From positions 1 through 64,000 of the forward strand of contig NZ_JYLB01000012.1 in NCBI RefSeq assembly GCF_001042905.1: a stretch of DNA of 64,000 nt. Reading direction: 5' to 3'. The position numbers and the translations under genes are program-made. The notes beneath the pieces are model-generated. The model did not search any database, was not told where the DNA came from, and saw only the letters and a program-made list of their open reading frames with translations. The DNA is from Pseudomonas lini (lineage in GTDB: Bacteria > Pseudomonadota > Gammaproteobacteria > Pseudomonadales > Pseudomonadaceae). Of this stretch, positions 16,703-25,182 are shown piece after piece; the stretch's first letter is position 1, and every line of letters starts with the position of its first letter.

Positions 16703-17632
16703 ATGCCTAGTTCATCTCAACGCCATGCCTTTTTTCGCCTGCTGCTGGTCGGCCTGTTTGCCTGTTTGCTGACACCTTTGGCCAGTGCCGACGAAGCCAA
16801 GCGCCTGCGCATCGGCATCACCCTGCACCCTTATTACAGTTACGTGGCCAACATCGTCGGTGACAAAGCCGAAGTGGTGCCGCTGATCCCGGCAGGTTTC
16901 AACCCGCATGCCTACGAGCCTCGGGCCGAAGACATCAAACGCATCGGCGGGCTGGACGTGATTGTGCTCAACGGCGTGGGCCATGACGACTTCGCCGACC
17001 GCATGATCGCCGCCAGCGAAATCCCGAACATCAAGGTGATCGAAGCCAACGAAAACGTGCCCCTGCTGGCCGCCACCGGCGTTGCTGCCCGCGGCGCCGG
17101 CAAGGTGGTCAATCCGCACACGTTCCTGTCGATCAGCGCTTCCATTGCCCAGGTCAACAATATCGCCCGGGAACTGGGCAAGCTCGACCCGAGCAACGCC
17201 AAAACCTACACCCAGAACGCCCGCGCCTACGGCAAACGCCTGCGTCAGATGCGCGCGGACGCCCTGGCAAAACTGACCCAGGCGCCGAACGCAGAGTTGC
17301 GCGTGGCCACGGTGCATGCCGCCTATGACTATTTACTGCGCGAGTTTGGCCTGGAAGTGACTGCTGTGGTCGAGCCGGCCCACGGTATCGAACCGAGCCC
17401 CAGCCAGTTGAAAAAGACCATCGACCAACTGCGGGAGCTGGACGTGAAAGTGATCTTCTCGGAGATGGATTTCCCGTCCACTTACGTCGAGACCATCCAG
17501 CGTGAATCCGGGGTGAAGCTGTACCCGCTGTCGCACATTTCCTATGGCGAATACACCGCCGACAAGTACGAAAAAGAAATGACCGGTAATCTCAACACCG
17601 TGGTCCGGGCGATTCAGGAGTCCGGCGCATGA
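16703..17632 (+). CDS. fpvC: Periplasmic ZnuA-like iron/chelator-binding protein FpvC
   Basis: A 309-residue cluster-9 (ZnuA/TroA-type) binding protein with a signal peptide ending LASADEA. Putative metal ligands: NPHAYEP, NPHTFLS, VHAAYDY and the acidic SEMDF, which match the three-His-plus-acid pattern of this class. In P. aeruginosa FpvC acts as periplasmic iron chelator together with the FpvG reductase. The start at 16703 is chosen over an upstream TTG because it gives a proper signal peptide after GAGAGAAG. ATGA overlap with fpvD. Confidence 0.88.
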   Translation: MPSSSQRHAFFRLLLVGLFACLLTPLASADEAKRLRIGITLHPYYSYVANIVGDKAEVVPLIPAGFNPHAYEPRAEDIKRIGGLDVIVLNGVGHDDFADRMIAASEIPNIKVIEANENVPLLAATGVAARGAGKVVNPHTFLSISASIAQVNNIARELGKLDPSNAKTYTQNARAYGKRLRQMRADALAKLTQAPNAELRVATVHAAYDYLLREFGLEVTAVVEPAHGIEPSPSQLKKTIDQLRELDVKVIFSEMDFPSTYVETIQRESGVKLYPLSHISYGEYTADKYEKEMTGNLNTVVRAIQESGA

Positions 17633-18480
17633 CGGCTAAAGAAACCATCACTGAATCCCCTGTGGGAGCGGCGGTGCGGCGATCCGACTTGCTCGCGAAG
17701 AGGGAGTCTCAGTCGACATCAATGTTGACTGACCCACCGCTTTCGCGAGCAAGCCCGCTCCCACAGGTTTCGGGACCGACCCTGGATTTTGCCGAGGTCA
17801 GCCTGACGCTGGGTCGCACGACGATCCTCGACAAGGTGACCTTTCAGGTTCAGCCCGGCAGCGTGCATGCACTGGTCGGCCCCAACGGTGGCGGCAAGAG
17901 TTCGCTGATCAAGACCCTGCTGGGGCAAATGCCGCATCAGGGTCGCTTGAGCCTGCAATGGCCTGGCGAACCGGGAACCATTGGTTACGTGCCTCAGGCG
18001 CTGGAGTTCGATCGCGGCTTACCGATGACTGTCGATGACTTCATGGCCGCCATGTGTCAGCGGCGCCCGGCGTTCCTCGGGTTGAGCAAGCATTACGCAG
18101 CGGCCATCGGCGAAGCACTGGAACGGGTCGGCATGCAGGACAAGCGCAAGCGGCGCATGGGCGCGTTGTCCGGCGGTGAGCGCCAGCGTGTTTTGCTGGC
18201 CCAAGGATTGATTCCGGTGCCGAAGTTGCTGGTGCTCGATGAACCGATGTCGGCCCTCGATGAGGCCGGTATTCAAGTGTTCGAGCGGCTACTGGGCGAC
18301 TGGCGCCAGAGCGGCATCACCGTGCTGTGGATCGAGCATGATCTGGAAGCGGTCGGGCGACTGGCCGACCGGGTCACCGGGCTCAATCGCCGGGTGCTGT
18401 TCGATGCCACGCCGAAACAGGCACTGACCCCGGAGCGACTGCTGACCTTGTTTTCGACCCATCCCCGGAGCGCTACCTGA
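17629..18480 (+). CDS. fpvD: ABC transporter ATPase FpvD with a REPIN inside the coding sequence
   Basis: A 283-residue ATPase of the metal-uptake ABC class. Seen: Walker A GPNGGGKSS (about residue 85), Q-loop VPQALEF, signature LSGGERQRV, Walker B LLVLDEP, and the switch His in WIEHD. Residues about 11-47 are encoded by a REPIN hairpin (17658-17767) read in frame, so the ATPase carries an extra N-terminal peptide rich in Ser, Arg and Pro that no ABC core needs. No ATG or GTG start exists between the REPIN and the conserved core, so translation must cross it from 17629. Coupled by ATGA to fpvC and by TGATG to fpvE. Confidence 0.88.
   Translation: MTAKETITESPVGAAVRRSDLLAKRESQSTSMLTDPPLSRASPLPQVSGPTLDFAEVSLTLGRTTILDKVTFQVQPGSVHALVGPNGGGKSSLIKTLLGQMPHQGRLSLQWPGEPGTIGYVPQALEFDRGLPMTVDDFMAAMCQRRPAFLGLSKHYAAAIGEALERVGMQDKRKRRMGALSGGERQRVLLAQGLIPVPKLLVLDEPMSALDEAGIQVFERLLGDWRQSGITVLWIEHDLEAVGRLADRVTGLNRRVLFDATPKQALTPERLLTLFSTHPRSAT
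17658..17767. repeat. REPIN (type A) within the fpvD reading frame
   Basis: CCTGTGGGAGCGG and TTGCTCGCGAAG on the left are mirrored by CTTTCGCGAGCAAGCCCGCT and CCCACAGG on the right, around the inner pair GTCGACATCAATGTTGAC. It is the same family as the copies at 13716 and 52906, but here it has no in-frame stop and is translated. The left arm has a small insertion (CGGTGCGGCGATCC) relative to the usual arm. Confidence 0.9.
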
Positions 18481-19379
18481 TGAGTTACGAAGCCTTTCGT
18501 TTGATGGTCCAGGGTTGGGCCTCGTCGGGTTACCTGCCGGAAGCGCTGGCCTATGGATTTGTGGTCAATGCCCTACTCGCTGGCCTGTTGATCGGCCCGG
18601 TGTTGGGCGGTTTGGGCACGCTAGTGGTGGTCAAGCGTTTCGCGTTTTTCTCCGAAGCCGTGGGCCACGCGGCGCTGACCGGTGTGGCCATCGGCATTCT
18701 GCTCGGTGAACCCTACACCGGGCCTTATGGCAGCCTGTTCGGTTACTGCCTGCTGTTTGGCATTTTGCTCAACTACCTGCGCAATCGTACTGGTCTGGCA
18801 CCGGACACGTTGATCGGTGTGTTTCTCTCCGTATCGTTGGCGCTGGGTGCGAGCCTGCTGCTGATCCTGGCCGGCAAAATCAACGTGCACATTCTGGAAA
18901 ACGTGCTGTTCGGTTCAGTGCTCACGGTCAACGGCAATGACCTGCTGGTGTTGGCCATCGTTGGTTCGCTGGTCATGGCGTTGGCCCTGCCGCTGTACAA
19001 CCGCATCATGCTCGCCAGTTTCAATCCGCAACTGGCGGCGGTGCGTGGTGTGGCGGTGAAGACCCTGGATTACCTGTTCGTGATTCTGGTGACCTTGATC
19101 ACGGTGGCGGCGGTGAAAGTCATCGGGGCGATTCTGGTCGGCGCACTGTTGGTGATTCCAGCGGCGGCCGCACGCTTGCTCAGCCAGTCGCTGAAGGGTT
19201 TCTTCTGGTGTTCGGTGCTGATCGCCACGGTCAGCACGCTGTGCGGAATTCTCGCGCCGATTGTCTTTGACCTGCCTATCCCGTCCGGTGCCGCGATCAT
19301 TCTGGTGGCCGGCATCGCCTTCGCCCTGGCCGCGATTGCTCGCGGCATCGTCCCAAGTCTGAAAGGGAATCTCGGATAA
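18480..19379 (+). CDS. fpvE: ABC transporter permease FpvE
   Basis: A 299-residue inner-membrane permease of the ZnuB/TroC metal type with eight or nine hydrophobic segments. Seen: LGGLGTLVVVKRFAFFSEAVGHAALTGVAIG, summarised by FFSEAVGHAALTG, the family signature that contacts the ATPase. It pairs with FpvD. Substrate is inferred to be iron or its complex freed from pyoverdine, although no transport activity can be read from sequence. Start overlaps the fpvD stop in TGATG. Confidence 0.88.
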   Translation: MSYEAFRLMVQGWASSGYLPEALAYGFVVNALLAGLLIGPVLGGLGTLVVVKRFAFFSEAVGHAALTGVAIGILLGEPYTGPYGSLFGYCLLFGILLNYLRNRTGLAPDTLIGVFLSVSLALGASLLLILAGKINVHILENVLFGSVLTVNGNDLLVLAIVGSLVMALALPLYNRIMLASFNPQLAAVRGVAVKTLDYLFVILVTLITVAAVKVIGAILVGALLVIPAAAARLLSQSLKGFFWCSVLIATVSTLCGILAPIVFDLPIPSGAAIILVAGIAFALAAIARGIVPSLKGNLG

Positions 19380-20360
19380 ATGTCTTTTTCTCTGCGTCAA
19401 TTGACCCTGGCGGTGACCTTGTGTGGGCCCGCCTCGTTCAACGCATTCGCCACCGACAGCTTCGAACCGATCCGCCTGATGGCCAATCACGGTGTGGGTA
19501 ACACCGCGCTCTTTGCCTCGACTTCAACGCACAAAGTGCTGGTCCTGGCGGCGTTGCCAGTGACCTACGGTCTGGGTGCCCTGCTGCTGGAGGGCACCGA
19601 TGTCAGCCTTGAGCGCGCCGCGCCGGCCAATCTGCCCGGCAGTCGGCAGACCGCTTATTTCACCGGCCGTGGCGCTCCAGCGCTCAATAAGCTGGCGATC
19701 GACGCCGATGCGGTCATCGGCCTGCGCTCGCTATGGCCGGACGATCCGCTGTACCCGAACGCCCGTCGCAGCAATATCCGCATCATTGAGATCGACGCCG
19801 CCCGCCCGGTGGATGGCGCCCTGCCTGGCATCGCCGTGCAGCCTGGCGGCAAGGTCGACGGTTTGAACAGTCAGCCTTGGTTGGCCAGCAACAATATGGG
19901 CCGCATGGCGGATGTCATGGCGGCAGACCTGGTGCGCCTGGCACCAACAGCCAAGCCGAAGATCGATGCCAACCTGGCAGCGCTCAAACAGCGCCTGCTC
20001 AAGCTCAGCGCCGACAGTGAGTCACGCTTGGCCAATGCCGACAACCTGAGTGTGATGAGCCTGAGCGATCATTTCGGCTACCTGATCGGTGGCCTTAATC
20101 TGGAGCTGATCGGCCTTGACGCACGACCGGATGCCGAGTGGACACCGGAGGCACTCAAGCAATTGGGTGCGACGCTCAAGGACAATGATGTGGCGGTGGT
20201 GTTGCATCATCGCCAGCCGTCGGATGCGGTGAAAGCGGTGATTGCCGAGGCTGGTAGCCGGTTGGTGGTGTTGAGTGTCGATGCGGCGGATCCGGTGGCT
20301 GAATTGGAAGGGAATGTGGATTTGGTGATCAAGGGGTTGAGTAACGGGCCTTCGGCCTAA
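19380..20360 (+). CDS. fpvF: Periplasmic binding protein FpvF
   Basis: A 326-residue protein with a signal peptide ending NAFATDS. The mature part resembles class III (FhuD/BtuF-like) binding proteins, with two lobes linked by a long helix near DLVRLAPTAKPKIDANLAALKQRLL. In P. aeruginosa FpvF is the second periplasmic binder of this system and has been linked to pyoverdine binding. It begins on the base after the fpvE stop and closes the operon; a REP hairpin follows. Confidence 0.82.
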   Translation: MSFSLRQLTLAVTLCGPASFNAFATDSFEPIRLMANHGVGNTALFASTSTHKVLVLAALPVTYGLGALLLEGTDVSLERAAPANLPGSRQTAYFTGRGAPALNKLAIDADAVIGLRSLWPDDPLYPNARRSNIRIIEIDAARPVDGALPGIAVQPGGKVDGLNSQPWLASNNMGRMADVMAADLVRLAPTAKPKIDANLAALKQRLLKLSADSESRLANADNLSVMSLSDHFGYLIGGLNLELIGLDARPDAEWTPEALKQLGATLKDNDVAVVLHHRQPSDAVKAVIAEAGSRLVVLSVDAADPVAELEGNVDLVIKGLSNGPSA

Positions 20361-20469
20361 GATCAAAAGATCGCAGCCTTCGGCAGCTCCTACATGGATT
20401 GGATCCATCCGTTAAATTGCGGATGAAAACGGTCTATGTAGGAGCTGCCGAAGGCTGCGATCTTTTGAC
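20361..20469. repeat. REPIN (type B: TAGGAGCTGCCGAAGGCTGCGATC family)
   Basis: GATCAAAAGATCGCAGCCTT on the left is inverted on the right with about 40 bases between. It lies between the converging fpvF and mbtH-like genes. Three further copies are in this window (22996, 28598, 29580), making type B the commonest family around the pyoverdine locus. Confidence 0.9.
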
Positions 20470-20482
20470 TTTCAACCACACA

Positions 20483-20519
20483 CAAAAAACCCGCTGAACC
20501 GATATCGGTCAGCGGGCTT
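20483..20519 (-). terminator. Rho-independent terminator of the mbtH-like gene
   Basis: On the minus strand AAGCCCGCTGACCGATATCG pairs with its complement and ends in a T run (GCGGGTTTTTTG). The stem is perfect for GCCCGCTGA with a short loop. It lies 17 bases past the mbtH-like stop codon. Confidence 0.85.
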
Positions 20520-20536
20520 CTCTATGGGCAGTGACT

Positions 20537-20764
20537 TTAGTGAGCCACGGCCGCCTGTTCTTCCATTTTCTGGCGCAAGCTCAGCGGACGCATGTCGGTC
20601 CAGACCTCTTCGATGTAGGCCAGGCATTCCTTTTTCAGCCCGCTCTTGCCCACGGTGCGCCAGCCTTGTGGCACGGCTTTGTAGTCGGGCCAGATCGAGT
20701 ATTGCTCTTCGTGGTTGACCACGACCTGAAAGAGGATGTCCTCGCGGTCGAATACTGACGTCAT
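20537..20764 (-). CDS. MbtH-like protein of pyoverdine synthesis
   Basis: A 75-residue MbtH-like protein, an essential chaperone/activator of NRPS adenylation domains such as those of PvdL. Seen: NHEEQYSIWPDYKAVPQGWRTVG, of which SIWPDYKAVPQGW is the family signature. GGAGAGAC before the ATG 20764 is the ribosome site. It follows pvdH on the same strand but has its own IS box, so it can be transcribed by PvdS independently. The C-terminal EEQAAVAH tail is variable in the family. Confidence 0.93.
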   Translation of the reverse strand: MTSVFDREDILFQVVVNHEEQYSIWPDYKAVPQGWRTVGKSGLKKECLAYIEEVWTDMRPLSLRQKMEEQAAVAH

Positions 20765-20824
20765 GCTGTCTCTCCATCGCTGTAGGGTGGGCTGCACGCC
20801 GTGCGCAGCCGTTATGTAGAAGGA

Positions 20825-20848
20825 ACGTTCAAGGCACCAAAAAATTTA
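20825..20848 (-). promoter_or_regulatory. PvdS (IS box) promoter of the mbtH-like gene
   Basis: Minus-strand TAAAT (20844-20848), exactly 16 bases, then CGT (20825-20827) followed by T, matching the iron-starvation box. The TAAAT element overlaps the pvdH stop codon TAA (20846-20848). It lies about 60 bases before the mbtH-like ATG. Confidence 0.85.
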
Positions 20849-22258
20849 AACGCTGGCGGTGGCGGCGGCCATGGCCTTGCCGAAAATGTCAGCCACCCGA
20901 TCGATTTCTGCGGCAGTGATCACCAGCGGCGGCAGGAAACGCACGACACCGCCGTGACGCCCGCCCAGCTCGAGGATCAACCCGCGCTTGAGGCATTCGC
21001 GCTGCACCAGCGGCGCCAGACGACCGAATATCGGTGGATGACCCTGAGCGTCCGGCACGCCGGTCGGGTCGACCAGTTCGACGCCCAGCATCAAGCCGCG
21101 TCCGCGAATATCGCCCAATTGCGGGAAGTCCCGCTGCAGGATGCGCAAGTGTTCGCTCAGGCGTTCACCCATGGCCGCGGCGTGCTCGCAAACCTTGTGC
21201 ACTGTCAGGTAGCGCATCACCGCGGAGCCGGCGGCCATGGCCATTTGATTACCGCGGAATGTCCCGGCATGGGCGCCCGGCAGCCAGGTGTCTAGCCAGT
21301 CGCGATAGACCACCACCGCCAGCGGCAGGCTGCCGCCAATGGCTTTGGACAGCACCACCACGTCCGGAATGATCCCGGCGTGCTCGAAGGCGAACATCTT
21401 GCCGGTGCGGGCGAAACCGCTCTGGATTTCATCAACGATCAGCGCTACGCCGGCCTGCTCGGTGATGCGTCGCAAGCCGCGCAGCCAATCGAGATCGGCC
21501 GGAATCACCCCGCCCTCGCCCTGCACCGCTTCGACGATCACCGCAGCGGGCAATTGCACGCCGGCCTCTGGATCATTCAGCAGGTTTTCCAGGTAATTCA
21601 GGTTGACCTGCACCCCCTGCGCGCCGCCGAGCCCGAACGGGCAACGGTAATCGTAGGGATACGGCATGAACTGCACCCCACTGCTGAGCAAGGCACCCAA
21701 CGGCTTTTTCGGCCCCAGGCTGCCCATCAAGCTCAGCGCGCCCTGGCTCATGCCGTGGTAACCGCCCTGGAACGACAACACGGTGGTGCGCCCGGTGGCG
21801 GTGCGCACCAGTTTCAGCGCGGCTTCCACCGCATCGGTGCCGGTGGGGCCGCAGAACTGGATCTTCGCTTCAGCAGCCAATGCCGGCGGCAACAGACCGA
21901 ACAGGTCCTGAACAAACTGATCTTTGACCGGCGTGGTCAGGTCGAGGGTGTGCAGCGGCAGTTCATCGGTCAGCACTTGCTGGATCGCTTCGATCACAAC
22001 TGGATGGTTGTGCCCCAGTGCCAGAGTCCCCGCACCGGCCAGGCAATCGATGAAACTGCGGCCTTCGACGTCTTCGACATAAATGCCCTTGGCACGCTTG
22101 AGTGCCAGGGGAATACGCCGCGGGTAGCTGCGAGCATTCGATTCCTGCTGGCTCTGACGGGCCAGAAGTGGCGATTCGTTGAATTGATAAAGCGTCTCGG
22201 CGGGCGTCGGGACGATCCGGGCCGGCTGATCTTCGATAAGGCTGGTAGCGACTGACAT
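20846..22258 (-). CDS. pvdH: L-2,4-diaminobutyrate:2-oxoglutarate aminotransferase PvdH
   Basis: A 470-residue class III PLP aminotransferase that makes the diaminobutyrate used by PvdL for the chromophore precursor. Seen: GAGTLALGHNHP substrate region, FCGPTGTDAVEAALK, the acidic LIVDEIQSGFARTGK, and PLP Lys in VLSKAIGGSLPLAVV. The start at 22258 (MSVATSL) has GAGGGATCGAGAG upstream. The mRNA leader is long (about 90 bases) and contains a stable inverted repeat. An IS box gives PvdS control. Confidence 0.92.
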   Translation of the reverse strand: MSVATSLIEDQPARIVPTPAETLYQFNESPLLARQSQQESNARSYPRRIPLALKRAKGIYVEDVEGRSFIDCLAGAGTLALGHNHPVVIEAIQQVLTDELPLHTLDLTTPVKDQFVQDLFGLLPPALAAEAKIQFCGPTGTDAVEAALKLVRTATGRTTVLSFQGGYHGMSQGALSLMGSLGPKKPLGALLSSGVQFMPYPYDYRCPFGLGGAQGVQVNLNYLENLLNDPEAGVQLPAAVIVEAVQGEGGVIPADLDWLRGLRRITEQAGVALIVDEIQSGFARTGKMFAFEHAGIIPDVVVLSKAIGGSLPLAVVVYRDWLDTWLPGAHAGTFRGNQMAMAAGSAVMRYLTVHKVCEHAAAMGERLSEHLRILQRDFPQLGDIRGRGLMLGVELVDPTGVPDAQGHPPIFGRLAPLVQRECLKRGLILELGGRHGGVVRFLPPLVITAAEIDRVADIFGKAMAAATASV

Positions 22259-22308
22259 CTCTCGATCCCTCAATACGCTGTTGATAGTGACCAAAACTGC
22301 ACACCGGG

Positions 22309-22340
22309 CAAGTGCGCGTTCCGGTCACGGGGCGCACTTG
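22309..22340 (-). promoter_or_regulatory. Hairpin in the pvdH leader
   Basis: CAAGTGCGC (22309-22317) and GCGCACTTG (22332-22340) form a perfect 9-bp inverted repeat with a 14-base loop, between the IS box and the ATG. It could be a protein site or an mRNA stem. No T run follows, so a terminator is unlikely. Confidence 0.5.
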
Positions 22341-22360
22341 CAGGTTTTCCTGTTCTGGAA

Positions 22361-22384
22361 ACGCATCAGGACCTCAAGGATTTA
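22361..22384 (-). promoter_or_regulatory. PvdS (IS box) promoter of pvdH
   Basis: Minus-strand TAAAT (22380-22384), 16 bases, CGT (22361-22363) followed by TT; the TAAATCC start is consensus. It sits in the 143-base gap between the GNAT gene and pvdH. Confidence 0.9.
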
Positions 22385-22401
22385 GACCCTCGATCAGCTT
22401 T

Positions 22402-22887
22402 CTATGAAGGTGGCGACAGCGCCTTGTGCATGGGAATGGCGTGGAGTCCCGCCACGGTGAAGGTTTCAGCGCAAGCCCGGTAACCCAGACGGTGGTAAAA
22501 CGCCTCGCCAGTTCGGGTGCTGTTGAGCCGCGCCTGAGGCAAACCCTGAGCGATCAACCACGTCTCGAGGTCCTGCACCAGCGCTTGTCCGGCGCCGCGC
22601 CGAAACCATTCCGGTTGTACGTAACAAAACGCGACCTTGCCACTGATCGCTGCCATGGCGACGCCGATCGGTTTGTCCTGAAGCAAGGCGATGTTCAGGT
22701 ACAACCGTGGGTCGGTCAGCCAGGGCTGCACGTGTTCGATGGTTTTGTTGTGGGTCCAGGTGGCGACGGTTCGCGGATCGTTGCGGTGGTCGAGCGCACA
22801 GCCGACGCGAATGGAGCGCTCGACGATCCGGCTGATGATCCCGGCGTCGGCAGGCGTTGCCTTGCAGATATGTATCGATGCATCCAT
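22402..22887 (-). CDS. GNAT-family N-acetyltransferase
   Basis: A 161-residue GNAT protein. The acetyl-CoA loop appears as FCYVQPEWFRRGAGQALVQDLETWL, with the pyrophosphate-binding RRGAGQA. The C-terminal GEAFYHRLGYRACAETF is the usual GNAT tail (FYxxLGY). Substrate unknown. It ends just before the pvdH promoter, but no IS box precedes it, so there is no evidence that it belongs to pyoverdine synthesis. Confidence 0.82.
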   Translation of the reverse strand: MDASIHICKATPADAGIISRIVERSIRVGCALDHRNDPRTVATWTHNKTIEHVQPWLTDPRLYLNIALLQDKPIGVAMAAISGKVAFCYVQPEWFRRGAGQALVQDLETWLIAQGLPQARLNSTRTGEAFYHRLGYRACAETFTVAGLHAIPMHKALSPPS

Positions 22888-22995
22888 GGCGCTGTTACCT
22901 CAATCCATTGAGTCAAAGCTGCCGGGGACGATAGCGCTGTGGGGGCCGGGTGGCTAATGGAGAGACGTTACATTTGGTGTGCGACACAGAACTTA

Positions 22996-23078
22996 TGTAG
23001 GAGCTGCCGAAGGCTGCGATCTTTTGATCTTGCTTCTAAAAAAGATCAAAAGATCGCAGCCTTCGGCAGCTCCTACAG
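22996..23078. repeat. REPIN (type B)
   Basis: TGTAGGAGCTGCCGAAGGCT and its inverted partner are separated by only about 14 bases, so this is a near-continuous hairpin. It lies between the GNAT gene and the sensor kinase gene. Confidence 0.9.
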
Positions 23079-23092
23079 AGGGTTTTGTGTCG

Positions 23093-24415
23093 TTAGATGG
23101 GTTGCAAAGGCATCGTCAACTCAACCCGCAAGCCATCCGGCCGGCTGTCGAAATGCAGGGTGCAGCCGCAGCGCTGGACGATGGCCTGGACAATCGCCAG
23201 GCCAAGGCCGCAACCGGTGCTCTGGCCGTTGCGCCAGAAACGTTGGGTCAGGTGTTGCAGGTCATCTTCGGCAATCCCCGGACCATGGTCGCGGACCAAA
23301 AAGCTCACGCGATTGTTGGTGGTTTCCAGGCTCAGCTCCACTGCCCCATCGCCTGGGGTATGGCGCAGGGCGTTGTCGAGCAAGTTGCGCAATGCGGCAA
23401 TCGACAGCACCGCGGGCATTTGCAGCGGCGCATCGGAGAATGTCGTCGGCAACTGAAGCTTGATCCGCTGACGATCACCGCTGGCGGCATCCTGTATCGC
23501 CAGTTTCGCCACCTGCTCGGCGCTGCATTGCACGCCATCATCGAACGACAGACTGCCCTCGACGCGCGCCAGCAGCAGCAATTGTTCAAGTGTGCGATGC
23601 AGCCGGTCGGCCCCCTCTTCAGCCCGCGCCAGGGACTGATCCCGGGCGCTGCCTTCGGTCATGCGCGCCACTTGCAGGTGGGTTTTGATGGCAGTCAGCG
23701 GGCTACGCAATTCGTGCGCCGCATCACCAGTCAGGCGCCGTTCGCGCTCGATGGTCTTGCCGATGCGCTGAAACAACTGATTCTGGGTTTCCAGCAGCGG
23801 CTGCAGCTCGCTGGGCAACGGCTGGATTTGCAACGGTTCCAGAGAATCGGCACTGCGCCGCATCAACGCGTCGCGCATACGATTGAGCGGTGCCAATCCC
23901 TGACCGATGCCGAGCCACAACAGGCACAGGCAACCGAGCAGCGCGACGCCGACCGGCACCGAGGCCGCCAGCAGGATGGACATGTTCAGTGCTTCGCGCT
24001 CGATCTGCCGGTCGGCGGTGGTAATGCGCACATCACCGCGCGCCAGGGTGAAGCTGCGCCAGGGTGCGCCGTCGATCATTTGATCGTGGAAGCCCATTTT
24101 TTCGGCTTCCAGGGTTTGTTCGGGGCTACTGTGGCTGCGAGCCAGGATTTCACCGCGCAACGAGCTGACCTGACAGGCCATGCCGCCAGGGATGCTCAAC
24201 TGTTCAGCGCTGAAATGGGTCCCCTCGCCCTTGCTCGGCAACGCCGGCAGTTGCTCCAGCAGCCCGGCCACCATCCGCGCCGACGCCACCAACCGCTGGT
24301 CGAGGGAAAACATCATCTGGTTGCGCAGATCACTGAGCATCCAGGCGGCGGCCAGGGCCCAGATCAGCGCAAACGCGGCGCCGAGGGTCAGGCTCAGCCG
24401 CAAACGCAGGCTCAT
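23093..24415 (-). CDS. Sensor histidine kinase (QseC/PmrB-like)
   Basis: A 440-residue inner-membrane kinase with two membrane segments (LTLGAAFALIWALAAAW and MSILLAASVPVGVALLGCLCLLW) around a periplasmic sensor region of about 130 residues. H-box AAHELRSPLTAIKTHLQ, N-box LRNLLDNALRHTP, G1 DHGPGI and G2 GCGLGLAIV are intact. It pairs with the response regulator upstream (TGATG overlap). The divergent Dsb operon is the likely target, as in P. aeruginosa, where a comparable pair adjoins dsbD2/dsbG. The signal is unknown. Confidence 0.88.
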   Translation of the reverse strand: MSLRLRLSLTLGAAFALIWALAAAWMLSDLRNQMMFSLDQRLVASARMVAGLLEQLPALPSKGEGTHFSAEQLSIPGGMACQVSSLRGEILARSHSSPEQTLEAEKMGFHDQMIDGAPWRSFTLARGDVRITTADRQIEREALNMSILLAASVPVGVALLGCLCLLWLGIGQGLAPLNRMRDALMRRSADSLEPLQIQPLPSELQPLLETQNQLFQRIGKTIERERRLTGDAAHELRSPLTAIKTHLQVARMTEGSARDQSLARAEEGADRLHRTLEQLLLLARVEGSLSFDDGVQCSAEQVAKLAIQDAASGDRQRIKLQLPTTFSDAPLQMPAVLSIAALRNLLDNALRHTPGDGAVELSLETTNNRVSFLVRDHGPGIAEDDLQHLTQRFWRNGQSTGCGLGLAIVQAIVQRCGCTLHFDSRPDGLRVELTMPLQPI

Positions 24416-25095
24416 CACTTCGATTGTTCTCCGCCATCGGCCGGCCCCAGGCGATAGCCCAGGCCGCGCACAGTCTCGACAATGCCATTGCCGAGTTTGC
24501 GCCGCAGGTGATGGATATGCACGTTAAGGGCGTTGCTTTCCAGCTCATCGTTGAAACCGTAGACGCTGTCCTTCAATTGCTCGGTGGACAGTACCCGGCC
24601 ACGGTTATGTAGCAGGGCTTGCAACAGCGATTGCTCACGGCGTGACAAATCCACCGATTGGCCGCCGAGCAGGGTTTCGCGGCTGCTCGGGTCGTAGGTC
24701 AGACGGCCGTGTTCGATCAGGTTGACGCTGCGCCCCGCCACTCGTCGCAGCAAGGTATGCAGGCGCGCGGCAAGTTCGCGCAGGTCGAACGGTTTGAGCA
24801 AGTAGTCGTCGGCACCCGCTTGCAGGCCATCGACCCGGTCGGTGACCGAGTCCCGCGCGGTGAGGATCAGCACCGGGATTTCGAGGCCATGGTGGCGCAA
24901 CTGCTGCAACAGCTTCAGGCCATCTTCATCGGGCAGACCGAGATCGAGCACCATGACGTCGAACTCCGCGACCTTGAGCATCGCCCGGGCTGCCGAGGCG
25001 GTGGCGACATGCTCCACGGTCAAGCCTTGGGCAGTAAGCCCGGCAACGATGCCGCTGGCGATTAGCTCATCGTCTTCGCAAACCAGTACGTGCAT
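24415..25095 (-). CDS. OmpR-family response regulator
   Basis: A 226-residue regulator with a receiver domain (CEDDELIASG; phosphoacceptor Asp in VMVLDLGLPDEDG; Lys in LLKPFDLRELAARLH) and an OmpR/PhoB winged helix (LSRREQSLLQALLHNRG, NVHIHHLRRKLG). The start at 25095 (MHVLVCEDD) has GGGGC upstream. It is divergent from dsbD; two 11-bp-spaced GGTTAATC repeats in between are likely its binding site. Confidence 0.9.
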   Translation of the reverse strand: MHVLVCEDDELIASGIVAGLTAQGLTVEHVATASAARAMLKVAEFDVMVLDLGLPDEDGLKLLQQLRHHGLEIPVLILTARDSVTDRVDGLQAGADDYLLKPFDLRELAARLHTLLRRVAGRSVNLIEHGRLTYDPSSRETLLGGQSVDLSRREQSLLQALLHNRGRVLSTEQLKDSVYGFNDELESNALNVHIHHLRRKLGNGIVETVRGLGYRLGPADGGEQSK

Positions 25096-25182
25096 GGTGA
25101 GCCCCGTAGAAAAAAGGTGATTAGGCCGGTAGCCGATTAAGCGGACATTATGCCGCAAGTGCCATTGTCACAAGGCGAGTGT

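Noticed and set aside
22979..24457. 492-codon plus-strand frame opposite the sensor kinase
   Set aside because: Antisense of an intact histidine kinase; it begins in a REPIN and has low-complexity Gln/His/Arg composition.
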